From Paenibacillus vietnamensis (GTDB taxonomy: Bacteria; Bacillota; Bacilli; Paenibacillales; Paenibacillaceae): DNA of 64,000 bases. The stretch covers positions 1 through 64,000 of the forward strand of contig NZ_JAHMHW010000006.1 of assembly GCF_020169515.1 (NCBI RefSeq), read 5' to 3'. A model generated the notes under the pieces. The model searched no databases and was not told the DNA's origin. It saw nothing but the letters and a program-made list of their open reading frames with translations. A program made the translations under genes and the position numbers. Shown here piece after piece: positions 53,826 to 62,755 of the stretch (its first letter is position 1; each line of letters opens with the position of its first letter).

Positions 53826-55061
53826 ATGCTAAGCGAAAAAACGATAGCTGTCATCAAGTCCACCGTGCCCGTACTGGAAGTTCACGGCGTAACGATAACG
53901 AAACGGTTTTATGAGCTGTTATTTACCAATCATCCGGAGCTTCTGAACATCTTCAACCACGCCAACCAGAAGCAGGGCCGGCAGCAGACGGCGCTGGCGA
54001 ATGCAGTATACGCGGCGGCGCTCCATATCGACAATTTGGCGGCCATCATACCGGCGGTGAAGCAGATCGCCCATAAGCACCGCAGCCTCGGCGTGCTGCC
54101 CGAGCATTATCCTGTCGTAGGCAAATATTTGCTGGCCGCCATCAAAGACGTGCTCGGCGATGCCGCGACGGACGAAATTTTGCAGGCCTGGGCCGATGCT
54201 TACGGCGTCATCGCCGATGCTTTCATCGGGGTGGAGGCCGGCATGTACGACCAGGCCGCGAAGCAGACCGGCGGCTGGGACGGCTTCCGCAGCTTCCGCC
54301 TGGAGCGCAAGATGAAAGAGAGCAGCGTGATTACTTCGTTCTACCTGGAGCCGGAGGACGGAGGTCCGATCGCGGCATTCGAGCCGGGACAATACGTGAG
54401 CGTCAAGCTGCAAATCGAAGGCGAAACTTATACCCAGATCCGGCAGTACAGCCTTTCGGATGCTCCCGGCAAGCCGTATTACCGGATTTCGGTCAAGCGC
54501 GAGGATGCGCATGGGGACCATCCGGACGGCAAAATATCCACTTTTTTGCATGACAGCTTCGAAGAAGGCGGCACGCTGCTGCTCTCCGCGCCTGCAGGCG
54601 ATTTTGTTCTCGACCAGAGCGATGAACGGCCGGTCGTGCTGCTAAGCGGCGGTGTCGGCATCACTCCGATGCTCAGCATGCTGAACGTGCTGGCAGAGAA
54701 ACACCCGAACCGGAAGGTCACCTTTATCCATGCAACCGAGAACGGCGAGACGCATGCCTTCCGGCAATATGTAAATAAGCTGACCGAACGCTCCCCGCAG
54801 CTGGACGTGTATTACTGCTACCGGCAGCCGACCGCTGAGGACCGGGCGCAAAGCCGGTTCCACAAGGAAGGGTATGTCGACCTGCCTTGGCTGAAAAGCG
54901 TGATCGCAGATTCGGGCGCTCACTATTACTTCTGCGGCCCGGTACCGTTCATGCGCGCCGTGAACAGCGCTTTGCAGGAATGGGGCATTCCAGAATCCGA
55001 TATCCGGTTTGAGTTTTTTGGCCCGATGGCCAGCCTTGCTCCGGCGGAACAAACGGTTTAA
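53826..55061 (+). CDS. hmp: Flavohemoglobin, nitric oxide dioxygenase
   Basis: A 411-residue cytoplasmic enzyme that turns NO and O2 into nitrate. The globin domain has Tyr29, Gln53 and proximal His85. The FAD domain has RQYSLSD, and the NAD domain has LLSGGVGITPMLSML with YYFCGPVPFM near the end. The ATG at 53826 follows GGAGGGG; 46 codons above it carry the promoter and are not coding. The FNR box suggests induction under oxygen limitation. Confidence 0.95.
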   Translation: MLSEKTIAVIKSTVPVLEVHGVTITKRFYELLFTNHPELLNIFNHANQKQGRQQTALANAVYAAALHIDNLAAIIPAVKQIAHKHRSLGVLPEHYPVVGKYLLAAIKDVLGDAATDEILQAWADAYGVIADAFIGVEAGMYDQAAKQTGGWDGFRSFRLERKMKESSVITSFYLEPEDGGPIAAFEPGQYVSVKLQIEGETYTQIRQYSLSDAPGKPYYRISVKREDAHGDHPDGKISTFLHDSFEEGGTLLLSAPAGDFVLDQSDERPVVLLSGGVGITPMLSMLNVLAEKHPNRKVTFIHATENGETHAFRQYVNKLTERSPQLDVYYCYRQPTAEDRAQSRFHKEGYVDLPWLKSVIADSGAHYYFCGPVPFMRAVNSALQEWGIPESDIRFEFFGPMASLAPAEQTV

Positions 55062-55075
55062 AGGTAAATAAGGAA

Positions 55076-55110
55076 GACGCCAGTCCGATTCTCTCGGCTG
55101 GCGTCTTTTT
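55076..55110 (+). terminator. Terminator of hmp
   Basis: GACGCCAG and CTGGCGTC, with an inner CGA/TCG, are followed by TTTTTG. It lies 15 bases after the hmp stop. Confidence 0.85.
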
Positions 55111-55119
55111 GCTTTCTCG

Positions 55120-56094
55120 TTATTGCCCCGTAATATCAGCCGCTACGCGGAACCCGCAGTTGCCCGTCGAGCTGTCCGGCGTGTTGCCGCTTCTGGCCGC
55201 CACCCGGTACCGGTTGCAGTAAGAGCGGTGGCACAGGTACGAGCCGCCGCGCATGGAGCGCCGGTCCGTCTGCTTTGTAAAGCGGGGGTTGTCCATCGGC
55301 GTTTGACGGTGATAGTTTGGGCTGAACCAATCGGCGCACCATTCCCACACATTGCCGGACATGTTGTACAAGCCGTAGCCGTTCGGTTCGTAGGCGTTCA
55401 CCGGAGCCGTGCCGACATAGCCGTCGCTGGCGTTGTTTTTCACCGGGAACTTCCCCTGCCAAATGTTGCACATATGCTTTCCATCCGGCTTCAACAGGTC
55501 TCCCCATGGATAGGTTTTGCCCTCCAGACCGCCTCTCGCCGCATATTCCCATTCCGCCTCCGTCGGCAGGCGCGTGCCCGACCAGGCGCAGTAGGCCGCC
55601 GCGTCATTCCACGAAATATGCACGACCGGATGGTCGAGCCTCCCGTCAATGGCGGAATCGGGGCCTTCCGGCTTCGCCCAGTAAGCTCCTTCTACGACTA
55701 ACCACCAAGGCACCTGCTGCGGAACGTTCTCCACGCGCGCCCGCGTTTCCTCCGAAGCGAGCAGATGGAAGACGTATGACCAGCCGAATCGTTCGGCCTC
55801 CGTCATATACCCTGTACTGTCGGCAAAAGCTTTAAACTCCGCATTTGTGACTGCATAAGGCGACAAGAGGAACGAGTCGAGCCGCACCTCCCGCACCGGC
55901 CCTTCCCCGTCGGCCGGAAACCCTTCGGGCGTATCCGTTCCCATCCGGAACACGCCGCCTTCAATCCGGACAAAAGAGCGTGCCGGCTCCCTGGCTTCCC
56001 CCTTCGCCGGGGCGGCAGTCTGCTGCGGACGCGCCGCTTCTCCGGATCCAGCTTGATCTCTGCGGGCCGCACAGCATGATTTTATCGGTTCCAT
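55120..56094 (-). CDS. Formylglycine-generating enzyme-like protein
   Basis: A 324-residue FGE-sulfatase-fold protein. It has FRMGTDTPEGFP, HPVVHISWNDAAAYCAW, RLPTEAEWEYAARGG and NVWEWCADWF, and the active pair Cys288 and Cys293 in SYLCHRSYCNRYRVAAR, spaced as in human FGE. It should oxidise a cysteine of a sulfatase to formylglycine. No sulfatase gene is in the window. The start (KSCCAARRD) has no signal peptide. It could also be a related ergothioneine- or NirV-type member, but the cysteines favour FGE. Confidence 0.85.
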   Translation of the reverse strand: MEPIKSCCAARRDQAGSGEAARPQQTAAPAKGEAREPARSFVRIEGGVFRMGTDTPEGFPADGEGPVREVRLDSFLLSPYAVTNAEFKAFADSTGYMTEAERFGWSYVFHLLASEETRARVENVPQQVPWWLVVEGAYWAKPEGPDSAIDGRLDHPVVHISWNDAAAYCAWSGTRLPTEAEWEYAARGGLEGKTYPWGDLLKPDGKHMCNIWQGKFPVKNNASDGYVGTAPVNAYEPNGYGLYNMSGNVWEWCADWFSPNYHRQTPMDNPRFTKQTDRRSMRGGSYLCHRSYCNRYRVAARSGNTPDSSTGNCGFRVAADITGQ

Positions 56095-56350
56095 ATCTGG
56101 TTGTTCCTCCCCCGGCGCAAGCCGTCATTTATTTTGTTCCTTTATTTTAGAATCAAACCGGATGATTTGCAAAGTCTTTTATCCATTTTGGAATTAAGTA
56201 GGCTGATATAAGGAGATTTCATTTGTTTCCAATCAATATCCAACACAAAAATTGCCTATTTTATAATGTTTCGCAAAAGTTTATTTCATTTTGGAATAAA
56301 GTTGTTATAATAGAACTATACATGAACCCCACGAGGGAGGCATATTTGTT

Positions 56351-56980
56351 ATGAAGGAATCGCGTGCGGCTCTATTGCTCCGTTTGTTCTGGACTTTTTT
56401 CAAAATCGGCCCCTCCACGTTCGGCGGGGGCTACGCCATGATTCCGGCCATTGAGCGCGAAGTGGCGGAAAAACGCAAGTGGCTGGATGCGCAGGAGATG
56501 AGCGACATGTTGTCCGTGGCAGGCTCCGCGCCCGGCGGCGTCGGCGTCAACGCTTCCGCCTTCATCGGCTACCGTCTGGCAGGAGTCGCCGGTGCGGTTG
56601 CCGCCGTACTGGGGATCGCGCTCCCCACGTTTCTGATCGTGCTCGGCCTCGGCCTCGTATACCGGCTGATGGACGGAAATCCGAAGGTGGAAGCCGCCTT
56701 GCTGGGCATCCAAGGTGCCATTTTGGCTCTTATTCTCGTCTCCGCCTACAAGATGGCCAAAGCTTCCTTATTCGATAAAACAACAACCGCAATCTTTATC
56801 TTTTCGCTGACGCTGATGACGATTACGTCCTTTAATCCGGTTTTCGCCATTGCCGCAGGCCTAGCCGCCGGGATCGTCTGCATCGGCATCAAGACGCTGT
56901 TGGGCCGCCGGATCAGCACGGAGAAGCAGCGAACCTCTCATACGCCTGGCAGCTCTTATTATCTGGAGTATTACATCTAG
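56351..56980 (+). CDS. chrA: Chromate transporter, N-terminal-type half
   Basis: A 209-residue membrane protein. It has the ChrA start FFKIGPSTFGGGYAMIPAIEREV and the second mark SVAGSAPGGVGVNASAFIGYR, followed by five helices. Short ChrA proteins work as pairs, and the partner gene follows after 14 bases. GGGAGG precedes the ATG by 12 bases. ChrA exports chromate or related oxyanions by taking the place of sulfate. Two CATTTTGGAAT motifs stand upstream. Confidence 0.88.
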   Translation: MKESRAALLLRLFWTFFKIGPSTFGGGYAMIPAIEREVAEKRKWLDAQEMSDMLSVAGSAPGGVGVNASAFIGYRLAGVAGAVAAVLGIALPTFLIVLGLGLVYRLMDGNPKVEAALLGIQGAILALILVSAYKMAKASLFDKTTTAIFIFSLTLMTITSFNPVFAIAAGLAAGIVCIGIKTLLGRRISTEKQRTSHTPGSSYYLEYYI

Positions 56981-56994
56981 TCAGGAGGCTTCCT

Positions 56995-57528
56995 ATGCTG
57001 TGGAACCTGTTCCTCTTCTTCTTGAAAATAGGCTTTCTCTCCTTCGGCGGCGGCTACGCGGTCATTCCGATGATCCGATACGGGCTCATTTCTCGGGGCT
57101 GGATCGATGAAGCCGCGTTTCAGGAGGCCGTCTCCTTATCCGGCATGGCTCCGGGGCCCATTGCGACGAACAGCGCTACCTTGATCGGCTACCGGATCGC
57201 GGGATGGGCAGGCGCCGCAGCCGCAACGGCCGGCATCATTCTCCCGTCGCTGCTGATCATCATTTGTATTGCGCTGTTCTTCTACAAGCTGCGCCATAAC
57301 AAATGGGTAAAAGCTTCCCTGTACGGCCTTCGGCCGATCGTGACCGCACTCATCCTCATCTCCGCCCTCCACTACGCTTTCCCGATTGGCTTCGGCGCGG
57401 CCTTCCACTGGCAAACGGCGGCCATGCTGCTGATTTGCGCAGCCTCGGTGGTGTCGCTGCTTAAATATAAGCATCATCCCCTGCTCGTCATCGCCGCTGC
57501 GGGCATTGCCGGCATCGTTCTTTTCTGA
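56995..57528 (+). CDS. chrA: Chromate transporter, second half
   Basis: A 177-residue protein with the marks FFLKIGFLSFGGGYAVIPMI and SLSGMAPGPIATNSATLIGYR, homologous to its upstream partner, with about six helices. Both products together make a full-size ChrA. The end overlaps the open frame leading into the ROK gene, whose real start is 110 bases later. Confidence 0.88.
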   Translation: MLWNLFLFFLKIGFLSFGGGYAVIPMIRYGLISRGWIDEAAFQEAVSLSGMAPGPIATNSATLIGYRIAGWAGAAAATAGIILPSLLIIICIALFFYKLRHNKWVKASLYGLRPIVTALILISALHYAFPIGFGAAFHWQTAAMLLICAASVVSLLKYKHHPLLVIAAAGIAGIVLF

Positions 57529-57637
57529 CCGGCAATCCCCGCTAACCATGCTCTCTACGCTGGTGAATTGCTGTAAGTTGCGCTATAATAGTCTCGATTA
57601 TAACCTAGTAGTTTACTTGGATAATTGGAGACAAAAC

Positions 57638-58846
57638 GTGGATATACAACCGAAAAGACCGATTCCTTCAACAAAAAAAACGGTATATGAGCGCATTGCC
57701 GACCAAGGCACCGTCTCCAAGGCGGAGCTTCTTGCGTCCTATTCGCTGACGAGCAGCACGCTTACGCGCTTGCTGGATGAGATGGTGGCCGAAGGGCTGC
57801 TGGTCGTGTCCGGGCTCGGCCGTTCCAGCGGCGGACGCCGCCCGATTCTGTACGAGATCAACGCCGACTACGGCTATTTCTTCGGGCTGGAGCTTTCCAG
57901 ACGTTATTCCGCATTAGGCTTCTTCGACTGCAAAATGAATCCCAAGTCGTTTACGCGCTGGCGCATGGACGAGGCGATGACGCCCGGGCAGCTGGTCGGC
58001 CACGCCGCGGCTGTCATCCGCTCCATTCTCGCCGACCACCGCCTCGAGCCGCAGCAGGTGCTGGGCATCGGCGTCGGCGCGGTCGGACCGCTCGACCGTG
58101 CTTCAGGCACGATACTGAGGCCGCTTAATTTCCCCGCTCCCGGCTGGACGGACGTCCCGATCTGCGGCATGCTGACGGAGAAGACCGGCCTTCCGTCTAT
58201 GCTTGAGAACGGCGCCAACGCCGCGCTGATCGGCGAGCAGTGGTCGCTGCGCGGCGAGGAAATGCCGCAGCATATGCTGTACGTCCATGCCGGCGTCGGC
58301 CTCCGGTCCTCGATGATGTCCTACGGGCAAATCGTGCACGGCTCGGTCGACATGGAAGGCTCCATCGGCCAGATGATCATTCAGACCGACGGCCCGCGCC
58401 TGCACGATTACGGCAATTACGGAGCTCTCGAGGCGTATGTATCGGTGCAGGCGCTGGAGAAAAAGGCCCGCTCGGACGCCAAGCTGGGGCGCGGCGATCT
58501 GCTGCAAATCAATCCGGCGTCAACGGTGGACGGCATCAGCTACGATACGCTGCTGCAGGCGCTGTCCAAGGGAAGCGGCTACGCCGAAGAGCTGTTCGTC
58601 GAATCCGCTCGTTATTTCGGCATCGGCCTCGCCAACCTGATCAACGTGTTCCATCCGGAAAAAATTATTTTGGGCGGAGCCCTCGTTAACTCCTGCGAGC
58701 CTTTCTACCAGACGGCGATCGAAATCGCACGGAAAAATACGTACTACGATCCGGTCTACCGGCCGGACTTCTCCAAGGGAGAGCTGCGCGAGGATGCCGT
58801 CGCGACCGGTGCGGCGCTGATTGTGCGAAAGAGCTTAACCTACTGA
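57638..58846 (+). CDS. ROK-family transcriptional regulator
   Basis: A 402-residue regulator. The N-terminal winged helix (VYERIADQGTVSKAELLASYSLTSSTLTRLLDEM) is followed by a ROK sugar-kinase-like domain (GIGVGAVGPLD, LENGANAALIGE, VHAGVGLRSSM, HPEKIILGGAL). The zinc-cysteine motif of many ROK repressors is absent. GTG at 57638 has GGAG eight bases upstream and fits better than upstream in-frame codons. It probably senses a sugar; no sugar genes lie nearby, though a broken sugar-binding-protein gene is 33 kb away. Confidence 0.87.
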   Translation: MDIQPKRPIPSTKKTVYERIADQGTVSKAELLASYSLTSSTLTRLLDEMVAEGLLVVSGLGRSSGGRRPILYEINADYGYFFGLELSRRYSALGFFDCKMNPKSFTRWRMDEAMTPGQLVGHAAAVIRSILADHRLEPQQVLGIGVGAVGPLDRASGTILRPLNFPAPGWTDVPICGMLTEKTGLPSMLENGANAALIGEQWSLRGEEMPQHMLYVHAGVGLRSSMMSYGQIVHGSVDMEGSIGQMIIQTDGPRLHDYGNYGALEAYVSVQALEKKARSDAKLGRGDLLQINPASTVDGISYDTLLQALSKGSGYAEELFVESARYFGIGLANLINVFHPEKIILGGALVNSCEPFYQTAIEIARKNTYYDPVYRPDFSKGELREDAVATGAALIVRKSLTY

Positions 58847-58861
58847 CAGAACCGCCGCCCG

Positions 58862-59377
58862 CTATCGGCGTCCTTCCGCCTGCCGCGCCCCCCGCAGCAG
58901 GCGGTTTACCGTTTCGCGGCGCAGGCCGATCAGCTGGCCGATCTCGTCCTGCGTCAGGATGTCGGTCAGCGCGGCCGGCGAAATATAGGTGTCGAACCAC
59001 TGCTGCAGCTTCCGCAGCTTATCGGCCGGAGACACCTCCGTCAGCTGATCGATCCGCTGCTGCATCATCCGCAGCTTTGTCTGCAGAAGCAGCGCGATTT
59101 CTAGGCTTTTCTCCGCGTTCCCCGCAAGCTCCGCATACCATTCCTGCGCCGGCACCTTCTCCACCTCGCAGGTTACGAGCGCTACGGCCGTGCCGTGATT
59201 GGGCATCGGCGTGATCAGCGAATGATGCGGAATCCGCTCACCCGGCACGATAATGTTCACCAGAAACGAATGTCCGTCCTCGTGGACGCGGACGATTTTG
59301 AGCAGCCCGCTTTTCAAGTGGAACAGCCCGCTGATTTCCCCTTGATGAAATAACGTTTCCCCTTTATGCAGCAGCAT
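58862..59377 (-). CDS. Crp/Fnr-family regulator
   Basis: A 171-residue protein, short for the family. A cyclic-nucleotide-like barrel (GETLFHQGEISGLFHLKSGLLKIV ... VPGERIPHHSLI) is joined to the C-terminal helix-turn-helix LTQDEIGQLIGLRRETVNRLL. It has a single cysteine, so no FNR-type iron-sulfur cluster, and it is not the obvious partner of the hmp FNR box. The ATG at 59377 follows GGAGAAGGGG. It is divergent from the membrane protein gene at 59572. Confidence 0.85.
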   Translation of the reverse strand: MLLHKGETLFHQGEISGLFHLKSGLLKIVRVHEDGHSFLVNIIVPGERIPHHSLITPMPNHGTAVALVTCEVEKVPAQEWYAELAGNAEKSLEIALLLQTKLRMMQQRIDQLTEVSPADKLRKLQQWFDTYISPAALTDILTQDEIGQLIGLRRETVNRLLRGARQAEGRR

Positions 59378-59483
59378 ATCCCCTTCTCCTCTCTTTGTGT
59401 TTTTGATTCCTGCCGCTTGCACGGACAGCATGCAGAGCCGCCCGCTTTTCGCGGAATTCCGACAATTCCCTTCAATTCCAGCA

Positions 59484-59512
59484 TTGACGGATTGATGGAC
59501 CGGGAGTAAAAT
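59484..59512 (+). promoter_or_regulatory. Sigma-A promoter of the membrane protein gene
   Basis: TTGACG and TAAAAT are 17 bases apart. The palindromes CGGAATTCCG (59452-59461) and CCGAATTCCG (59538-59547) flank it and may bind the divergent Crp-type regulator. Confidence 0.6.
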
Positions 59513-59571
59513 GTTACATGCGCAGTAAGGTATAGCGCCGAATTCCGCCAGAAAGAAGGTTCCCCGCAAGC

Positions 59572-60054
59572 ATGCGTATCAAGACCTTTGCCATCTGCAT
59601 CTATATCATCCTGATCTATTGGATTTCCCTTCATATCCCGCACATGAAGTCCTTATTTTTCCCGACGCTTGGAGCATTCAGCCTGCTGTTCGTCTCTCGT
59701 TCGTTCGAGAAAGCGGAAGTGAGAAAAATCGCCCTGGGAGCCGTAACGGCCTCCGTCATCGGTTCTCTGTTCGCCTACTGGAATCCGGGTGTTGTTTCCC
59801 TGCTCCTTACGCTGCTCATCGTCATCGGACTGATCAATAAATTCAAGTGGAATGCGCCGCCGATTCTTGCCGTGTCGCTTATTCCTTTCTTCACACAGCC
59901 GGACTTGGCATGGATCATTCCATTGTCGGTGTTCCTTTCCCTCGGAGGACTGCTGCTCACCTTATCGGTTGCGGCTTATGTAGACGGCAAAATCGACAAC
60001 ATGCCCTTTGTTCCGAAAAGAAACGTCAAAGCCGAATCCGACACTGCCGCTTAG
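59572..60054 (+). CDS. Small integral membrane protein, HPP-like
   Basis: A 160-residue protein with five hydrophobic segments (FAICIYIILIYWISL, LGAFSLLFV, ALGAVTASVIGSLFAYW, VSLLLTLLIVIGL and a final IIPLSVFLSLGGLLLTL), and a basic/acidic tail. The plan (HMKSLFFPTLGAFS followed by KIALGAVTASVIGSL) recalls HPP-family or aromatic-acid-exporter-like proteins, but the likeness is weak. It has its own promoter and shares the control region with the Crp-type gene. Confidence 0.6.
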   Translation: MRIKTFAICIYIILIYWISLHIPHMKSLFFPTLGAFSLLFVSRSFEKAEVRKIALGAVTASVIGSLFAYWNPGVVSLLLTLLIVIGLINKFKWNAPPILAVSLIPFFTQPDLAWIIPLSVFLSLGGLLLTLSVAAYVDGKIDNMPFVPKRNVKAESDTAA

Positions 60055-62364
60055 TCAGCCTTTCCATTCTTCAGGCAGCAAGCGCCGGTAATGGGGCTGC
60101 AAATAACGGTCGTCGATCAGCACCAGCGTGCCCCTGTCGTTCTCCGAGCGGATGAGGCGGCCGCCCGCCTGCAGCACCTTGTTCATGCCGGGATAGACGT
60201 ACGCGTAATCGTAGCCGCTTTTGCCTTGCCCGTTGAAATAGTCCTTCAGCATATCCCGTTCCACCCCGATCTGGGGCAGCCCGACGCCCACCACAATCAC
60301 ACCGATCAGCCGGTCCCCGGCAAGGTCCACCCCCTCCGAGAACACCCCGCCCATGACGGCGAAGCCAACTAACGTTCTTCCTGTACCGGCCTGAAAAGCC
60401 GCCAAAAACCGGTCCCGTTCCTCCTCCGCCATATCCGGCGTTTGAAGCAGCACGTCCACCTTCTCTTTTGCGCCATCGCCTTCCGGCTCTAATCCTTCAA
60501 GCAGCTCCATAAACGTCTCATAAACCGCATTCATATAAGCGTACGAGGGAAAAAAGACGAAGTAATTGCCCGGGCGCTCGGCCGTAAGGCTGAGAATCCG
60601 CTTCGCAATCGGAAGCTTCGACTCGTCCCGGTCCCTGTACCGCGTGGACAGCGGCTGAATAACGACGTCAAGCTGCTCGCGCGAGAACGGGGACGGCACC
60701 GTCAGCGTGTAATCGTCCTCACCGGCACCCAGCATGTCCATGTAGTAGGTGATAGGGGACAGGGTCGCGGAAAAGTAAACATGCGAGCGATATCCCTTAC
60801 CTGCTTGCCGCAGCAGATCGGAAGGGTCGAGGCAGAACAGCTTCACCCTTACGTCGTTTTTCGACAGCTCCGTGAAGGAAACGTAACGCTCATCGAACAG
60901 CTTGGCCGTCCGCACGAAATTTTGCGCGGCAAAATACGCGTCCAGCAGCAGGCTCCCCCCGCTTCCCGATGCCAACGCCTGCTCGGCCGCCTGCACGAAC
61001 GCCTCCGTCAGCGCAACAAGCTCCATCGGCAGCTCCCGCTCCGCCAAATGCGAAGCCCCGTCGCTTCTTTTGCGCAGCGCGATAAAATAATCGTTGACCT
61101 CCTTCGCCGCCCGCCGGCAGCCCTCATGCTCCCCCTTAAGCTCCCTCTGAAGCGCCAGAAACGGCGACTTCGCCAGCTCCGCCGAGAACATGTCGCGCGC
61201 CCGGTCTACGAGGTTATGAGCTTCGTCCACGAGCAGCGCCGTCTTTTTCTTTTGCTCCGCATACTGGCGCTTGAACGAAATCCGCGGATCAAAAATATAA
61301 TTATAATCGCAAATGACTGCATCGGCGGCATAGGCAACATCCAGCGAAAACTCGAACGGGCATACTTGATGCTTGCGGGCGTAGGCTTCAATAACCACTC
61401 TCGTCATGATTGTCTCATTCCCGAGGAGGTCCATTACCGCGCCGTTAATGCGGTCGTAGTAGCCGTCGGCGAAGGGGCAGTGCTCCTTTTCGCAGCGCAC
61501 TTCCTCGCTGAAGCAGATTTTCTCCTTCGCCGTGAGCGTGACCGCATGCAGCCTCAGCCCCTTGGACTGCATCAGCAGCAGCGCCTCCTCGGCTGCGGCC
61601 CTCGTCGTCGTCCGCGCCGTCAAGTAATAAATGCGCTGCAGCATGCCGGCGCCCATCGCTTTGATCGCAGGAAACGTCGTGGACACCGTCTTGCCGATGC
61701 CGGTCGGCGCCTTGGCGAACAGCCGGACGCCTTCCTCGACCGATTTGTACACCGCGCCGGCGAGCTTCCGCTGCCCCGGGCGGTACGCTTCGAACGGAAA
61801 GCCCAGCTCCCGGATGCTCTCGTCCCTGGCCTGCGCATGCTCGAGCTTCAGCCGGGCGTAAGGGGCGTATCGGGCCGTTACCTCATGAACGAACCGCTCC
61901 AGCTCATCGAAGCCCAGCTCGCGCACGAACCGCCGCTCCTCCTCCGTCTCCGTCTGGACGTACGTCAGCTGCACGCGCATCGCGGGCAGCTCCTGCTCCC
62001 TCGCATACATATAGGCGTAAAAAATCGCCTGTGCCCAGTGCACCTCGCGGCCGTCGCCTTCTATGGCGTCCAGATCGCCGCCTGTCGATTTGATTTCGTC
62101 CACCGTCGGGAACGGCTCGGTGGACAGCAGCCCGTCGCAGCGCCCGTCCACGGCAAAAAGCAGATCATCCGACCGGATGTCTGCCTTGACGTACACTTCC
62201 TTGCGGTCGTCAGCCCCGTACGAGCGCTGAACCCTCTGATGCGTTTTCGTCCCTTCGTGCATCGTATCGATCGCATTCAGCCGGACGTCGATGCTGCCGC
62301 TCAGAAACACATATTCCACCAAGTGCCTCACCGATATTTCTACCGTATCCCCGATCTGCATCAC
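60055..62364 (-). CDS. DinG/XPD-type helicase with N-terminal Cas4-like nuclease domain
   Basis: A 769-residue protein. Residues about 60-130 look like a PD-(D/E)XK nuclease (VDGRCDGLL, VDEIKSTGGDL, HWAQAIFYAYMYARE). The helicase follows, with Walker A APTGIGKTV (near residue 220), a four-cysteine iron-sulfur patch (EEVRCEKEHCPFADG ... KHQVCPFEFS), DEAH in LVDEAHNLVDRA and motif VI LQAGGRLIRS. It should unwind DNA 5' to 3' in repair. The stop touches the end of the convergent membrane gene. Confidence 0.88.
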   Translation of the reverse strand: MMQIGDTVEISVRHLVEYVFLSGSIDVRLNAIDTMHEGTKTHQRVQRSYGADDRKEVYVKADIRSDDLLFAVDGRCDGLLSTEPFPTVDEIKSTGGDLDAIEGDGREVHWAQAIFYAYMYAREQELPAMRVQLTYVQTETEEERRFVRELGFDELERFVHEVTARYAPYARLKLEHAQARDESIRELGFPFEAYRPGQRKLAGAVYKSVEEGVRLFAKAPTGIGKTVSTTFPAIKAMGAGMLQRIYYLTARTTTRAAAEEALLLMQSKGLRLHAVTLTAKEKICFSEEVRCEKEHCPFADGYYDRINGAVMDLLGNETIMTRVVIEAYARKHQVCPFEFSLDVAYAADAVICDYNYIFDPRISFKRQYAEQKKKTALLVDEAHNLVDRARDMFSAELAKSPFLALQRELKGEHEGCRRAAKEVNDYFIALRKRSDGASHLAERELPMELVALTEAFVQAAEQALASGSGGSLLLDAYFAAQNFVRTAKLFDERYVSFTELSKNDVRVKLFCLDPSDLLRQAGKGYRSHVYFSATLSPITYYMDMLGAGEDDYTLTVPSPFSREQLDVVIQPLSTRYRDRDESKLPIAKRILSLTAERPGNYFVFFPSYAYMNAVYETFMELLEGLEPEGDGAKEKVDVLLQTPDMAEEERDRFLAAFQAGTGRTLVGFAVMGGVFSEGVDLAGDRLIGVIVVGVGLPQIGVERDMLKDYFNGQGKSGYDYAYVYPGMNKVLQAGGRLIRSENDRGTLVLIDDRYLQPHYRRLLPEEWKG

Positions 62365-62456
62365 GATTCATCTCCGCTCCCATGAAGAACATTTGTTCCA
62401 TCATTGTACCACAAGCGGACGGGTTATGAGAGGCGGGGCGGAATCGGGCAATGGCG

Positions 62457-62594
62457 TTAAATGGATTTTATGTATCTAAATTCGCAGGAGAGCCGCCTTA
62501 TCACGCAATTAATGGATTTTATACATTTATTTCAGGGAAAATAGTCACTTCCGTCCAAAATCGCTCATTTATATACGACAAATCCATTTATTTC
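62457..62594 (+). repeat. Dispersed repeat family A, copy 5
   Basis: 138 bp starting TTAAATGGATTTTATGTATC and ending CGACAAATCCATTTATTTC. Here AACTGG has become AAATGG and, at the other end, CCAGTT has become CCATTT, so pairing is kept. The inner copy, TTAATGGATTTTATACATT at 62509, has changed likewise. The rest of the 62365-62755 gap is empty apart from the terminator. Confidence 0.8.
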
Positions 62595-62682
62595 AACAGG
62601 TAATCACATATCGCGCAAAATAAGACCATCTAATACAGTTATGGGACAGATACAGCCATGCACAAATACGGTTTATATCAAA

Positions 62683-62708
62683 AGGCACGGAGCCCCTGCT
62701 CCGTGCCT
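62683..62708 (-). terminator. Terminator of the acidic protein gene
   Basis: AGGCACGGAGC and GCTCCGTGCCT pair perfectly around a CCC(C) loop; on the minus strand CCTTTTGAT follows. Confidence 0.75.
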
Positions 62709-62755
62709 GTCTCAAGCCTAATGCCAGCTGCTCCATCGTCTATTCCTGTCCGCCA

